DNA of 64,000 nucleotides, taken from contig JAWPHD010006799.1 of assembly GCA_037043455.1 (NCBI GenBank), positions 62,001 to 126,000 on the forward strand, in the 5' to 3' direction. Shown in pieces: positions 12,014 through 25,200 of the stretch. How positions within the stretch are numbered: position 1 is the first letter of the stretch; each line of letters opens with the position of its first letter. The notes beneath the pieces were generated by a model, which was not told the DNA's origin, made no database searches, and saw only the letters and a list, made by a program, of their open reading frames with translations. The DNA is from Cyrtodaria siliqua. Taxonomy: Eukaryota > Mollusca > Bivalvia > Adapedonta > Hiatellidae. The position numbers and the translations under genes are program-made.

Positions 12014-12129
12014 TGGAAGCTTGTATCACCTGATGTGGATATTGTCCAATGTGCAGGATATCACGACAGGCTTTAGGCTCGAGTGTTCCTGTTGTTCTTG
12101 CATATCCACAAGAGGTGATGCAAGCTACC
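12014..12129. repeat. Short inverted repeat (arms about 28 bp)
   Basis: The left arm GGAAGCTTGTATCACCT...TGTGGATAT pairs with the right arm at 12100-12129. Possibly a small MITE. Confidence 0.55.
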
Positions 12130-13122
12130 AGATTTATTTTTAAAATACATGTCAACACAAAACACAAAATTAAATGCGTCATTTAAAGTACAGTAGGCCT
12201 TTTAGGCTCTTCTAAATGAACTTAGTTTGAGGGTAGTGTGACATCCCCCTTAATACAAAACAAAATTCAACATATCACAATAAATTAAAATATTTGTTCA
12301 GACATGATACAAATTGAAAATTTAGCACAACACCTTTAGACCATCTTTTAATAGGTTTTAGTTCAGTCCTTCAAGTTAAGTTTATTTTTTACTACTTGTT
12401 TCTGGTTTAATCACCTTTTCAGATATTAACAGATGGACACTCTTTTATGAAACACAACTTACTGGAAACCTTTATATCCTGGTACTTCCCATAATGTAAC
12501 TGACTTTAATCTCCACGAGCATTTTTCTTTCTTCCTGCATTTACTTCAGTTGGTGATGCACTCCCACGTTTTACAACTAGAACTATAGCTGAAGGTGATG
12601 AATACCCCCACTTAAATTCTAAGTCAAACAAAGGGCCACAATTCTGTAATAAATTAGGCAATCAACAACAGGTGATGTGGAGGGACATAAGGTCATCAGT
12701 TCTTATTTCAGTTGAGTATATGAAGTTTGGGAACAACCCATTCGAAACTGTTTGAGAAATGCTAGTAATAAAACTGTGTTATGGGATGCAATGGACCAAA
12801 CGTAACATGATGCGACAAAATGTGTTGCGGAACGTAACGGACCACTAGATTCCTATATAGCCCCACTTCATTTTGTGAAAGCGGTGGTATAATAACAAAC
12901 TTTTATTTTGTATCATTTTTGTTTTGTATCATAGAGAACAAGCATTGATGATTAGTGAGCTCTTTAAGTACTCATTCTTTCAACCTCACAGTGTGTAAAT
13001 ATCCAGAACATGCTGTCGGATTTATGATGGACAGAACTGCGTTTTTACCACAATATATACATAATTTCTGCTGTATACGACTGTCAGTCGTACTACAACC
13101 ATGAGCATGCAACACTGACTGT
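12130..13122 (-). other. LMBRD1: LMBRD1 3'UTR and flank
   Basis: Lies downstream of the LMBRD1 stop codon. The first AATAAA on the minus strand is at 12907-12902, about 216 nt past the stop, and is a reasonable polyadenylation signal. I see no gene in the remainder. Confidence 0.5.
12902..12907 (-). terminator. LMBRD1: Candidate LMBRD1 polyadenylation signal AATAAA
   Basis: TTTATT on the plus strand. It is the nearest canonical signal after the stop at 13123-13125. Not confirmed by transcript data. Confidence 0.45.
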
Positions 13123-13236
13123 CTATCCCTCTATCAGGTCCTCATCACTGTCCACAATATCGTCAGCCTCCACTTCACCATCAATGGATGACCTCGCCTT
13201 CCTACAGATGGCCACAACAAACCCAACCAGGATGAA
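13123..13236 (-). CDS. LMBRD1: LMBRD1 exon 15 (stop codon)
   Basis: 37 codons plus stop. FILVGFVVAICRKARSSIDG is followed by an acidic tail ending DSDEDLIEG. The acidic cytosolic tail resembles the vertebrate DEDSDISDDE end. Confidence 0.93.
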   Translation of the reverse strand, partial: FILVGFVVAICRKARSSIDGEVEADDIVDSDEDLIEG

Positions 13237-16200
13237 CTGCAACGTGAAGTGGTATTCGAGAAATATAATACTACAATTGCTTTTTATTAGTAAGTTTAAC
13301 GGCAAATGCGAATAAGCCACTTCCCAAAAAGAACAGAACTAATATGACTTTTCTAGAAATTACAGTAATTTGTACAAGTGTCTACAAATTGCAACTTTTA
13401 CACAGATGACATGAATAATTGTCAGCCCTCCAAATCTTGAGCAACATATCTTTTGGAATAGTCAGGACCTTGGTTCATTTGTCATTGGTATTCAAATCTT
13501 TTCATAAAGTTATTGCAATTTCACACATTTTTTTAAACCTAGGTCCTGTCAGGCAATGAAAATGGCCACAATGATCCATTTGTGTCAATGATTCTACAAA
13601 AGCAATACCGAGACCGGTGAATAATAACTTACCAAGAGGAAGGCCCAGGTGCCCCAGTAATATGCTGCTCCGAAGAACCACATCTTGTAGAAGAATCGTG
13701 TCAGTAAGAGGGACATTCTCGTCATCACACACTCATCTGTAAAGAATAGATAGAATGAAAGTCAACGACAAACAGTATAACAAGAAACGTGGAATTCAAA
13801 TAAAACCAGGTTTTCCATGCGGAAACCGTTTTTTCTATTTTCCATTTTTAGTAACAGTGACCTTGACCCCAGAGACCCCAACTGCAATCCCAAGCTTCCT
13901 TTCCATAAAAGCTACCTACCATGCAAGTTCCATCGCAATACCTCATTCCTAACAAAAGTTATTGAGCGGAAAACGTTTTTCTATTTTAAGTAACAGTGAC
14001 CTTGACCCCAGTGACCCCATATGCAACCGAAAGCTTCTTGTCCATAGAAGATACCTACCTTGTAAGTTTTATCGCAATACCTCATTCCTAACAAAAGTTA
14101 TTGAGCGGAAACCCTTTTTCTATTTTTAATAACAGTGACCTTGACCCCAGTGACCCCAAATGTAATCCCAAGCTTCCTTTCCGTATAAGCTACCTACCTA
14201 CCTTGCAAGTTTCATCGCAATACCTTATTCCTAACAAATGTTATTGAGCGGAAACTAAGAGTTTGACTGCGCCCACCTGCCAAGCAACATGGAAAACCTG
14301 GTTAAAAATCTGTCATGTGTATCCGGTTTAGATTTGGGAATTCCAACATGAGATATAATTGTTTTTATTGAAACTGAGACTCTACTGAGATTCCGATTAA
14401 TTAAAACAGCTAAATAGAAGTTTAGAATTTTTCTATCTCTTAACCAGCTCTGAAATTTAACAAAGGCAAATCCCTACTTCTTGAGGTGTCCGGTGGCATA
14501 CCCTATCCCCGGAATTATTTTTTATTTCTACAAACGATTTTCTGACTTTTATTGCATTTTCAGTCTATGATGTTTTTTTCAATGATTGATAACATATCGA
14601 TACTAAAGTTGTTTTATGTAATGTATATAATTTCCCAAAACAACGGATGCAACTGCCTCGGTGTGCCCCAGTGTAGCTACGGGCCTGGTTATACGGCGTG
14701 GGAATCTAATAGAGACAAAACAGAGGGAAAACAACACCACATCAAACTGGGATAAATTATTGCAAGCTAATTAATTGTTCATCATAGGATTGTGAGAAGC
14801 TCGAATGAAATGGAGGTTAGCACTAAATAACTATAGTATGTTAGTGCTTACCTGCTGATACTGCCGTGCTACATGGTTGGACATCAGTTTTGTTTGCACT
14901 CCCTTCCTGTTTGAAATAATAAAACCAACGTATAATATTAACATAATTACGTACATGTACTCAGATCGAAGGAAGGGACAAAATATGATGAAACCAATTT
15001 TCTTTTAATATTTAACTACTGTGTTTAATATTTAACTACTGTGAAATCATCAATATTCGCGGGGGATTTAATTTCGTGGATTTCGAGGTTGACCCGAACC
15101 GCAAAATCAAATCCCCACGAACAAGTAATGCACAGAAGTTTGAATAATGTGTACGAAAAATGACTCGATTCGGAATCCATAATGTACAGCAGTTTTGGGT
15201 TCATCAACTATTGAATCAGGTTGTATGTTGTCAGAAAAAAAGGTTGATGTATTTTTTGATAATAAAAAACAAAAACTTGAGTGTCTGTTTTAAACTTTTC
15301 AAAGCCAGTATACCTATGTTTATGGTCGCAGTTGTGTACTAGTAAATCATTCACGAATGGTAGTAACGTTTGTTATAGTTGTCATCAATTACCGAGTACT
15401 TAGTGTTATTTGATCGACAACTGGGTGGGTTTAACATGGACAAATTTACAGACGTTCCCCCCCCCCCCCCCCCCCCCACCCCCCCACACACAAAAATCAG
15501 AAATGCGCGAACTTAGTCCCCTCGAAATTGTCTTTTTGGAAAGAACCTCGAAATTTAATGCCCACGAAATTAAATGATTCCACAGTATTCAGTTTTATTG
15601 TATACTTTCATATTGTCCAGTTTAGTTTGCATTGAGCTAAGTGTGCAATATTCTACGATATTGCACACTGATATTGCACCGGAACTTTTTCTCGTGCTTG
15701 CTAAGAGCCGCAAAATAGAAATAGGAACTACTTTCAAATAAAAATTATGGAATCCTTCCTGTAGTGTCAACAAAAAAATACGTGTTTTTTTCAACCTTTT
15801 ATTGCAGAAATTGATAAAATAATTGAAATGGTCACTCACCCGCTGTTTTTAACGTTATCGAATGGTAAACAAACTTTAGAAAATCGCTTGATGTTTTTAA
15901 CGTCGTTTTCGCGCAAAATAATCATCCACACAAAATGAAAACAAGAGGTCAATGACCTTGAAGCTCTACTGATTGATTTTGATTTCAGGAAGTAGTCGCT
16001 ACAGACTTGTTTTTTGAAAAATTATTTTTAGCCGTGGCGGCCATCTTGAATTTCCGGCCGACCTGAAATTTTACTAGGATCAATTAGACATCAAGAGCAA
16101 CACTCCTGTGAAGTTTCATGAAAATCCGTCAAGTAGTTTCACAGGAATAGTCGCTACAAGTTTTCATTATATAACTCTATGTAAACAAAGATGGCCGCTG

Positions 16201-19200
16201 ACAGCCATGTTTAACGTCGAATCAAAATAATGTTTGACTCTGATAACCATCATGTCATGCTGATCATTTTACAAAAAGTCCCATATCAATATCACTTATA
16301 GTTTTCAAGACGTAGTCGCTACAAACTTCTTTTTTAAAAAATCTAATTTTAGCTATGGCGGCCATCTTGAATTTCTGGCCGATCTGAAATTTTGCTAGGA
16401 TCAATTAAACATTAAGAGCAACATTCCTGTAAAGTTTCATGAAAATCTGCCAAGTAGTTTCAAAGGATTAGTCGCTACAAGTTTTTACTATATAACTCTA
16501 TGTAAACAAAGATGGCCACTGGCAGCCATGTTTAATGTTGAATCAAAACAATTTTTGACAAGGACCAACATCATGTCATGCTGATCATTTTACAAAAGTC
16601 CAATATGAATATCACTTATAGTCTTCAAATAGTAGTCGCTACAAACTTGTATTTTGAAAATCTTTTTTTAGCCATGGCAGCCATCTTGAATTTCCGGGCG
16701 ACCTAAAATTTTGCTAGGATCAATTAGACATCAAGAGCAACATTCCTGTGAAGTTTCATGAAAATCCGTCAAGTAGTTTCAGAGGAGTAGTCGCTACAAG
16801 TTTTCATCATATAACTCTATGTAAACAAAGATGGCCACTGGCAGCCATGTTTAACGTCGATTCAAAATAATGTTTGACTCTGATAACCATCATGTCATGC
16901 TGATCATTTTACAAAAAGTCCCATATCAATATCACTTATAGTTTTCAAGACGTAGTCGATACAAACTTCTTTTTTAAAAATCTATTTTTAGCTGTGGCAG
17001 CCATCGTGAATTTCTGGCCGATCTGAAATTTTGCTAGGATCAATTAGACATTAAGAGCAACATTCCTGTAAAGTTTCATGAAAATCTGTCAAGTAGTTTC
17101 AAAGGAGTAGTCGCTACAAGTTTTTACTATATAACTGTATGTAAACAAAGATGTCCGCTGGCAGCCATGTTTAACGTTGAATCAAAACGATTTTGACAAG
17201 GACCAACATCATGTCATGCTGATCATTTTAGAAAAAGTCCTATATCAATATCACTTATAGTTTTCAAGAAGTAGTCGCTACAAACTTGTTTTTTAAAAAC
17301 CTATTTTTAGATCTGGCGGCCATCTTGGATTTCACATCAACATGAATTTTTGCTTGGATCAACTAGACTTCATGGGCAACATTTCTGTAAAGTTTCATGA
17401 AAATCCATTCAGTAGTTTCAAAAAAAAGTTTACGGACAGGCGGACAGACGGACGACGGACGCCGCACCACGGCATAAGCTCTGCTGATCTCTGATCAGTA
17501 GAGCTAATGAATGACAAGATAGGAATTCCATCAAAAGCTATAAAAATAACACAAATGCAATCAATAGTAATAGTCATACAATTAACATTGATCGAAAACA
17601 ATATGAAAGTATACAATAACAAGAGGTCAATGACCTTGAAGCTCTACTGATTGATTTTGATTTCAGGAAGTAGTCCCTACAGACTTGTTTTTTGAAAATC
17701 TATTTTTAACCGTGGTGGCCATCTTGAATTTCCGGCCGACCTGAAATTTTGCCAAGATCAATAAGACATTAAGAGCAACATTCCTGTGAAGTTTCATGAA
17801 AATCCGTCAGGTAGTTTCAAAGAAGTAGTCGCTACAAGTTTTCATTATATAACTCTATGTAAACAAAGCAGCCATGTTTAAGGTCAAATCAAAACAATTT
17901 TCGACAAGGACCAACATCATGTCATACTGATCATTTTAGAAAAAGTCCCATATCAATATCTCTTATTGTTTTGAAGAAGTAGTCGCTACAAACTTATTTA
18001 TTTTAAATCTATTTTTAGCTGTGGCGGCCATCTTGAATTTCCGGCCGACCTGAATATTTTCTAGGATCAACTAGACATCAAGAGCAACATTCCTGTGAAG
18101 TTTCATGAACATCCGTCAAGTAGTTTCAGAGGAGTAGTCGCTACAAGTTTTTACTATATAACTCTATGTAACCAAAGATGGCCACTGGCAGCCATGTTTA
18201 ACGTTGAATCAAAATAATTTTCCACAAGGATCTACATCATGTCATGCTGATCATTTTAGAAAAAGTCCCATATCAATATCACTTATAGTTTTCAAGAAGT
18301 AGTCGCTACAAACTTATTTTTTAAAAATCTATTTTTAGCTGTGACGGCCATCTTGAATTTCTGGCCGACATGAAATTTTTCTAGGATCAATAAGACATCA
18401 AGAGCAACATTCCTGTGAAGTTTCATGACAATCCGCCAAGTAGTTTCAGAGAAGTAGTCTCTACAAGTTTTTACTATATAACTCTATGTAAACAAAGATG
18501 GCCACTGGCAGCCATGTTTAACGTTGAATCAAAATAATTTTCCACAAGGATCTACATCATGTCATGCTGATCATTTTAGAAAAAGTCCCATATCAATATC
18601 ACTTATAGTTTTCAAGAAGTAGTCGCTACAAACTTATTTTTTAAAAATCTATTTTTAGCTGTGACGGCCATCTTGAATTTCTGGCCGACATGAAATTTTT
18701 CTAGGATCAATAAGACATCAAGAGCAACATTCCTGTGAAGTTTCATGACAATCCGCCAAGTAGTTTCAGAGAAGTAGTCTCTACAAGTTTTTACTATATA
18801 ACTCTATGTAAACAAAGATGGCCGCTGGCAGCCATGTTTAACGTTGAATCAAAACAATTTTTGACTAGGATCAACATCATGTAATGCTGATCATTTTAGA
18901 AAAAGTCCCATATCAATATCACTTATAGTTTTCAAGAAGTAGTCGCTACAAACTTATTTTTTAAAAATCTATTTTTAGCTGTGACGGCCATCTTGAATTT
19001 CCGGCCGACCTGAAATTTTTCTAGGATCAATTAGACATCAAGAGCAACATTCCTGTAAAGTTTCATGACAATCCGCCAAGTATTTTCAGAGAAGTAGTCG
19101 CTACAAGTTTTTACTATATAACTCTATGTAAACAAAGATGGCCGCTGGCAGCCATGTTTAACGTTGAATCAAAACGATTTTTGACTAGGATCAACATCAT

Positions 19201-22200
19201 GTCATGCTGATCATTTTAGAAAAAGTCCCATATCAATATCACTTATAGTTTTCAAGAAGAAGTCGCTACAAACTTGTATTTTAAAACTCTATTTTTAGCT
19301 TTGGCGGCCATCTTGGATTTCACATCAACATGAATTTTTGCTAGGATCAACTAGACTTTATGGGCAACATTTCTGTAAAGTTTCATGAATATCCATCCAG
19401 TAGTTTCAGCTGTGAAGTCGCTACAAATAAAAGTTTACGGACAGACAGACGGACGGACGGACAGACGGACGGACGACGGACGCCGCACCACGGCATAAGC
19501 TCTGCTGATCTCTGATCAGTAGAGCTAAAAAGGTTATTGAATTTGTATGGCTAAATATTACTTGGAACTCGTATTATTACTGAATCAGTTGCGTTCATAC
19601 TTTAATATGGTTACAGTCCCCGTGAACTTCAGGATCCCTTACCTGGAAATGCTGACTGCCGAACGACGAGTACTGTGGCGTGAGCTCATACAGGATAATG
19701 TTGATGGCCAGGGTGATAAACATCAGTATCATACACATCATCATCATACCCTGGGGTCGTGTACGCCGGGGACGGATCTTGTACATCTGTATATGGTACA
19801 GTAGTTAGGAATATTTTTTCACACATTGTAATTGTACTTTGGTGTTTATTTAAAAATAAAATCTGCTTAGGTAAACAACAGTACTTGTATTAACAGACAT
19901 CCTGTGTTAGCAGACGTGTCTCTATAAAGTGATCTTCTCTAACAACAGACCCTCAAGAATAATATTATCATGTTTTGCCACTTCTTCATGTAGTTCTTCC
20001 TGTCACGGTTCATAGATATCTAACAGATAGATTGATGTTACACTGTGTGCCCAGTTATCTCAGTCGACAGATCATCGGACCGGTAGTCCGAAGATCCCGG
20101 GTTCGGTCCTTGGTCTGGCTCCACATTTTTCTATCCCTGTGACATTTGGCAGTCCCAGCAGGATCGTGACTGAGTAAACTCCGAGAAACATGCAAATGAT
20201 TCTCTGTACACATGGAAATTCGAAGATAAATTTCAACTTGCAGGGAGAGTATGTCACGGTGCATAGCTATCTAACAGGTAGCTTGATGTTGCATTGTCCG
20301 GCCAGTAAGCTAAGTAGGTAGTGCATCGGAACGGTAGTTTGAAGATTTCTGGTAGTCCGAAGGTCCCAGGTTCGAGCCCCAATTGGCTGCACATTTTTCT
20401 ATCCCCGTGAAATTCCTAATGAACACTTCATATTCAAATATTTATGCCAAATACCTTCAAAATGAAATGAGATGGAGTTTTACATCCAGTAAACATATCA
20501 CATTGTAATACAGGGACAAGAATCTCAGAGGGAGATGAGATGAAGGATGAACTTTCCAATCAGACGGAGCAAACGCACATGAGGCTGAGGTCTGAAGTCT
20601 GAAGGTCTAATACCGAAACCTTATCCACTGAGCTATCCAGGCCACTCCCAAATTCCTTCAAATTCAGATGATCAAAAAAGTGGCAAAGCTACACATAAAA
20701 ACCTTTTACAAAATATGAATAAACCTCTAGGAAACAGTAGGTATCTGCAATAAACTCACATACATGTAGATACAGAGCTTCCTTACCTTTAGGCAGAAGA
20801 ACCAGACTCCAATGTGTCTGACTCCGGACATGGAGCAGAATATCAGGTAGAACACCAAGGCTGAGAACACAATGTAGTCCAGGGGGAACACCTGTAATAG
20901 GTACATGTATACTATAGAACACAATGCTGTCCAGGGAGAACACCTGCAGGACATAGGAAAGGTTTTCTATCAATGACTTTGAACTAGAGGAATCACTGGT
21001 ACCACCTTTATATTTATTTAATGATTATCTATGTCCGTATAAAGAGGCAGATTACAACAAATCACATTCACATGATAAATAATCCTGTGTGATCTTCTTA
21101 AATTGCTGTATGAATCTTACACAGTAGCAAAAGAATAGGTCATTACTGTAAATGAAAACACACTGACCTGTTGACAATACACGAGTATTATATCTACAGG
21201 GTTGGGTAGCTGGCGTTTCGGTAGAACGTAGCCAGTTTTGGGACCCAAACTGTGCATCGCCTTGTCGATACTGAAATCAAGGGAAAATTTAACATAAACA
21301 AGAATCTCAAAATTCATACTAAAACAAGAGGTTCATATGGGCCTAAGTCGATCACCTGATTTGACGTGAACCAAAAACAAGCTGTTTATATAACACAAAC
21401 TTCACTTTTCTGTGGCGGCAATCTTGAAATTTGAACGAAGACCAAAAACACAAATCCGAAAGAGTTTAGTATCTAGAAATCAATTATACAAATCAAGTTT
21501 TAAAAATCCATGGTGGTTCTTGAGAAGAAGATTTATTTTAGATTTGTTTTTAAGTAATTTATGCGAGCATTACTTTCATAGAAGCTCCTCAAGACCAAAA
21601 CACTTACCGATATTATGTAAGAAATATAAACTTACTTGGTAAGTAGCAACGAGAGAAACACCAGTATTGCCACCAGGATCAGTAAGATTCCGAACAGTAT
21701 AGCGAATGGGCGGAAGAAGAGCAGACATTTCTGGCAGCATGTGTCTCTGGCATGTAGGTGGCGTTCCTGTCGCTCCATCAACGCCTCCGTTTCCTCCAGG
21801 TTAGAAATGCGTGATGCATCACCCCTAGACATGGATTTACCTCTGGCATACTGCACAGAACAGAGGAGAACAGTTTAACAAATCATACTGGTATATGCTA
21901 AAACATTAGAATCTCACCACAACACTGGTATATGCTAAAACATTAGAATCTCACAACAAAACCGGTATATGCTAAAACATTAGAATCTCACAACAACGCT
22001 GGTATATGCTAAAACATTAGAATCTCACAACAACGCTGGTATATGCTAAAACATTAGAATCTCACAACATAGTTGAAGAAGTGGAAGGGCCAATTATATC
22101 ATTTTGATAAATTTCTAAACTTGGTACATAGGATTTTTATTGAACGAGTTCTAACGAGTGGAGTGGACAAGTATTTCATTTTGATCAATTTCTAAACTTG

Positions 22201-25200
22201 GAACATAGGATTTTTATTGAACAAGTTCTAACGAGTGGAATGGCCAATTATATCATTTTAATAAATTAACTTGGAACATAGGATTTTTATTGAACAAGTT
22301 CTAACGAATGGAGTGACAAGTATTTCATTTTGATCAATTTCTAAACTTGGAACATAGGATTTTTATTGAACGAGTTCTAACGAATGGAGTGACAAGTATT
22401 TCATTTTGATCAATTTCTAAACTTGGAACATAGGATTTTTATCAAGTTATCAAGTTCTAACAAGTGGAGTGGACAAGTATTTCATTTTAATAAATTTCTA
22501 AACTTTTTTGATCAATTTCTAAACTTGGAACATAGGATATCTATTCTATTGAACAAGTTCTAATGAGTGGAGTGGACAAGTATTTCATTTTGATCAATTT
22601 CTAAACTTGGAACACAGGATATCTATTGAACAAGTTCTAAAGAAATTGTTGATTTTTGAAATAACCGCCAAAAGAAAAGACTGAGATAAACCAACAAACT
22701 TCAAATTAGAAATGTGTTTTTGTTTTAAAATGTTTGTATGAGCTGAAAACCGCTAACCCTAACCCTAATCGGACTTTTGTCATTTTTCAACATCTTACTT
22801 GTGGTTGCCCTCTGAGTACCCACTTCCGGGGCTCGGATCGGCTCGAAACTCTTAGGGATGATAGAGCGTGGTCACATTAGATGGCGAAACTCAAACCGTA
22901 AGTGAATCGGTCCACGCATTCTCGAGCTGTGTCGCTTTTACTGAGTCGGCAAGCATGCCGCAATAAATTAAATGTTCTTGAAAATAAATAAGGAAGATTC
23001 ATACTAATTACACATGTGACAACACACCTTTTTTCTAATGGTGTTTATATGATCTCTATTCTCAGATCGTCTATCCTGAACAGCCATTTTTTCCTGCTTC
23101 ACACTTTTGTGACCCTTGATCATGCCAATTGGTAGGGCCGCCATACCATAAGCCTTCAACAAAACAATACAAACTGTCAAACACAGAAACCTTACAGATC
23201 AAGCATATTAAAAGTGACAATTGTATAAATAATGAACATTCTTATATATATACATTTCTGGTCCACCAATGTTAAAAGTAGTAAACATGAAATTGTGTTC
23301 ATTCTAGAAAATGGAGTTCTAGGTCATGTTTTTGTCGCATTACAACATGGCCTAGCTATGGTGTTAAGGAATAACAACACAACACATGTGCAGTTCTTCC
23401 TGTTGTCTGCAACTGCACATGTATATCATACATCTGTCACGTAAAGATATGACAACAAAGAGCAATTATATAATATATCAACGCTTGCCTATATCCACAG
23501 GATATAAAGGTTTGCAAACCTCACAGCTAGCTTGGTTCAGATTGCAAAGTATTATAACACTTGCATATATATGAAAAAGAAGATCTTATCCTCGTATAAT
23601 CACTAAACTTGTGTGCAGTAGATGTACTGTTCTTGGAGTAGCTGAGATATTTAAACTAGGATTTTAAAGAAAAAATCTGGACTTCATGTGTTAACACTGT
23701 CAAATTAGCATAGATAATAAAAGACGTATGTCTGATATTTGACGATGATTAACCAGGATGGCAAAACCACGTGACTTTTTGATCGGTTTCACGGCAAAAA
23801 ATGTAAACAAAGTGTACGATTGAGGTTGGGATTTTCTTCACAACTTCCTCAATATTTAATGAATTTTGTTCAAATAATGTGCACATACCCTTAAAATGCA
23901 AGCTCTTTCCTTTGCCACAAAAGGCAATTTGGTTCATTTAGTACTTTTTGAGATTAGTCGTCCCAAAAATGTACTTGGTCATATATTTATTTTGTTTCCA
24001 AGACTTTGGCAGGGCTAATCTAAGAAAGTAATAGATAAATCAAATTACCATTTGCGGCAAAAGAAAGAGCTCTCTTTGGAGGGGTATGTGCACTTTAGTT
24101 CTTTGGAGGGGTATATTCACTTTAGTTAAATAATATACAATATATTTTAAGAAAGTTATGAAGGAACACTTAACTGAATCGAGCGTTTTGTTTACACATT
24201 TATGCCATGAATCCAATCAAAATGTCACTTGGTTTCGCCACCCTGTTAACGCATGCATAAATTTCAGAAATATAGAGTTTATTCAACTACTGGTTTTGTT
24301 TAAAACAAAATAATGTTTTCACGAATAAGCATTATATTTACAAGCTCATTCTCGAGTAAATTATTTTGTTTCAAACGAAAATAAAATAAAAGTTATATAA
24401 AACTTTTATTACATTTGAAAACAATTTTCAGAATGTTTTAAACAATGTTTTGCACATTTTTAGCTGTAGTTTACATAATGGTCATCTTATTGATGTCATG
24501 ATTTAATGTCAACTTACAGTGTACTATTCCCTAACAAATGGTGGTACTACAAACCTATGAGATACACACACTATGTTTATTACAGACCTACAGTGTACTG
24601 GTCCCTAACAAGTGGTGGTACTACAAACCTATGAGATACACACAGTATGTTTATTACAGACCTACAGTGTACTGGTCCCTAACAAGTGGTGGTACTACAA
24701 ACCTATGAGATACACACAGTATGTTTATTACAGACCTACAGTGTACTGGTCCCTAACAAGTGGTGGTGATACAAACATATGAGATACACACACTATGTTT
24801 ATTACAGACCTACAGTGTACTGGTCTCTAACAAGTGGTGGTGATACAAACATATGAGATACACACACTATGTTTATTACAGACCTACAGTGTACTGGTCC
24901 CTAACAAGGGGTGGTGATACAAACATATGAGATACACACACTATGTTTATTACAGACCTACAGTGTACTGGTCTCTTAACAAGTGGTGGTGATACAAACA
25001 TATGAGATACACACACTATGTTTATTACAGACCTACAGTGTACTGGTCCCTAACAAGTGGTGGTACTACAAACCTATGAAATACACACACTATGTTTATT
25101 ACAGACCTACAGTGTACTGGTCCCTAACAAGTGGTGGTACTACAAACCTATGAGATACACACAGTATGTTTATTACAGACTTACAGTGTACTGGTCCCTA

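Noticed and set aside
19547..19804. Plus-strand open frame ending in a His-rich stretch
   Set aside because: Antisense to LMBRD1 exon 12, whose minus-strand frame has clear homology and splice sites.
20560..20650. Functional tRNA gene on the minus strand
   Set aside because: A good box A region but no complete cloverleaf or intact box B; better explained as a SINE relic.
22751..22770. Telomere-like CTAACC repeats
   Set aside because: Only two or three units, too few for an interstitial telomere.
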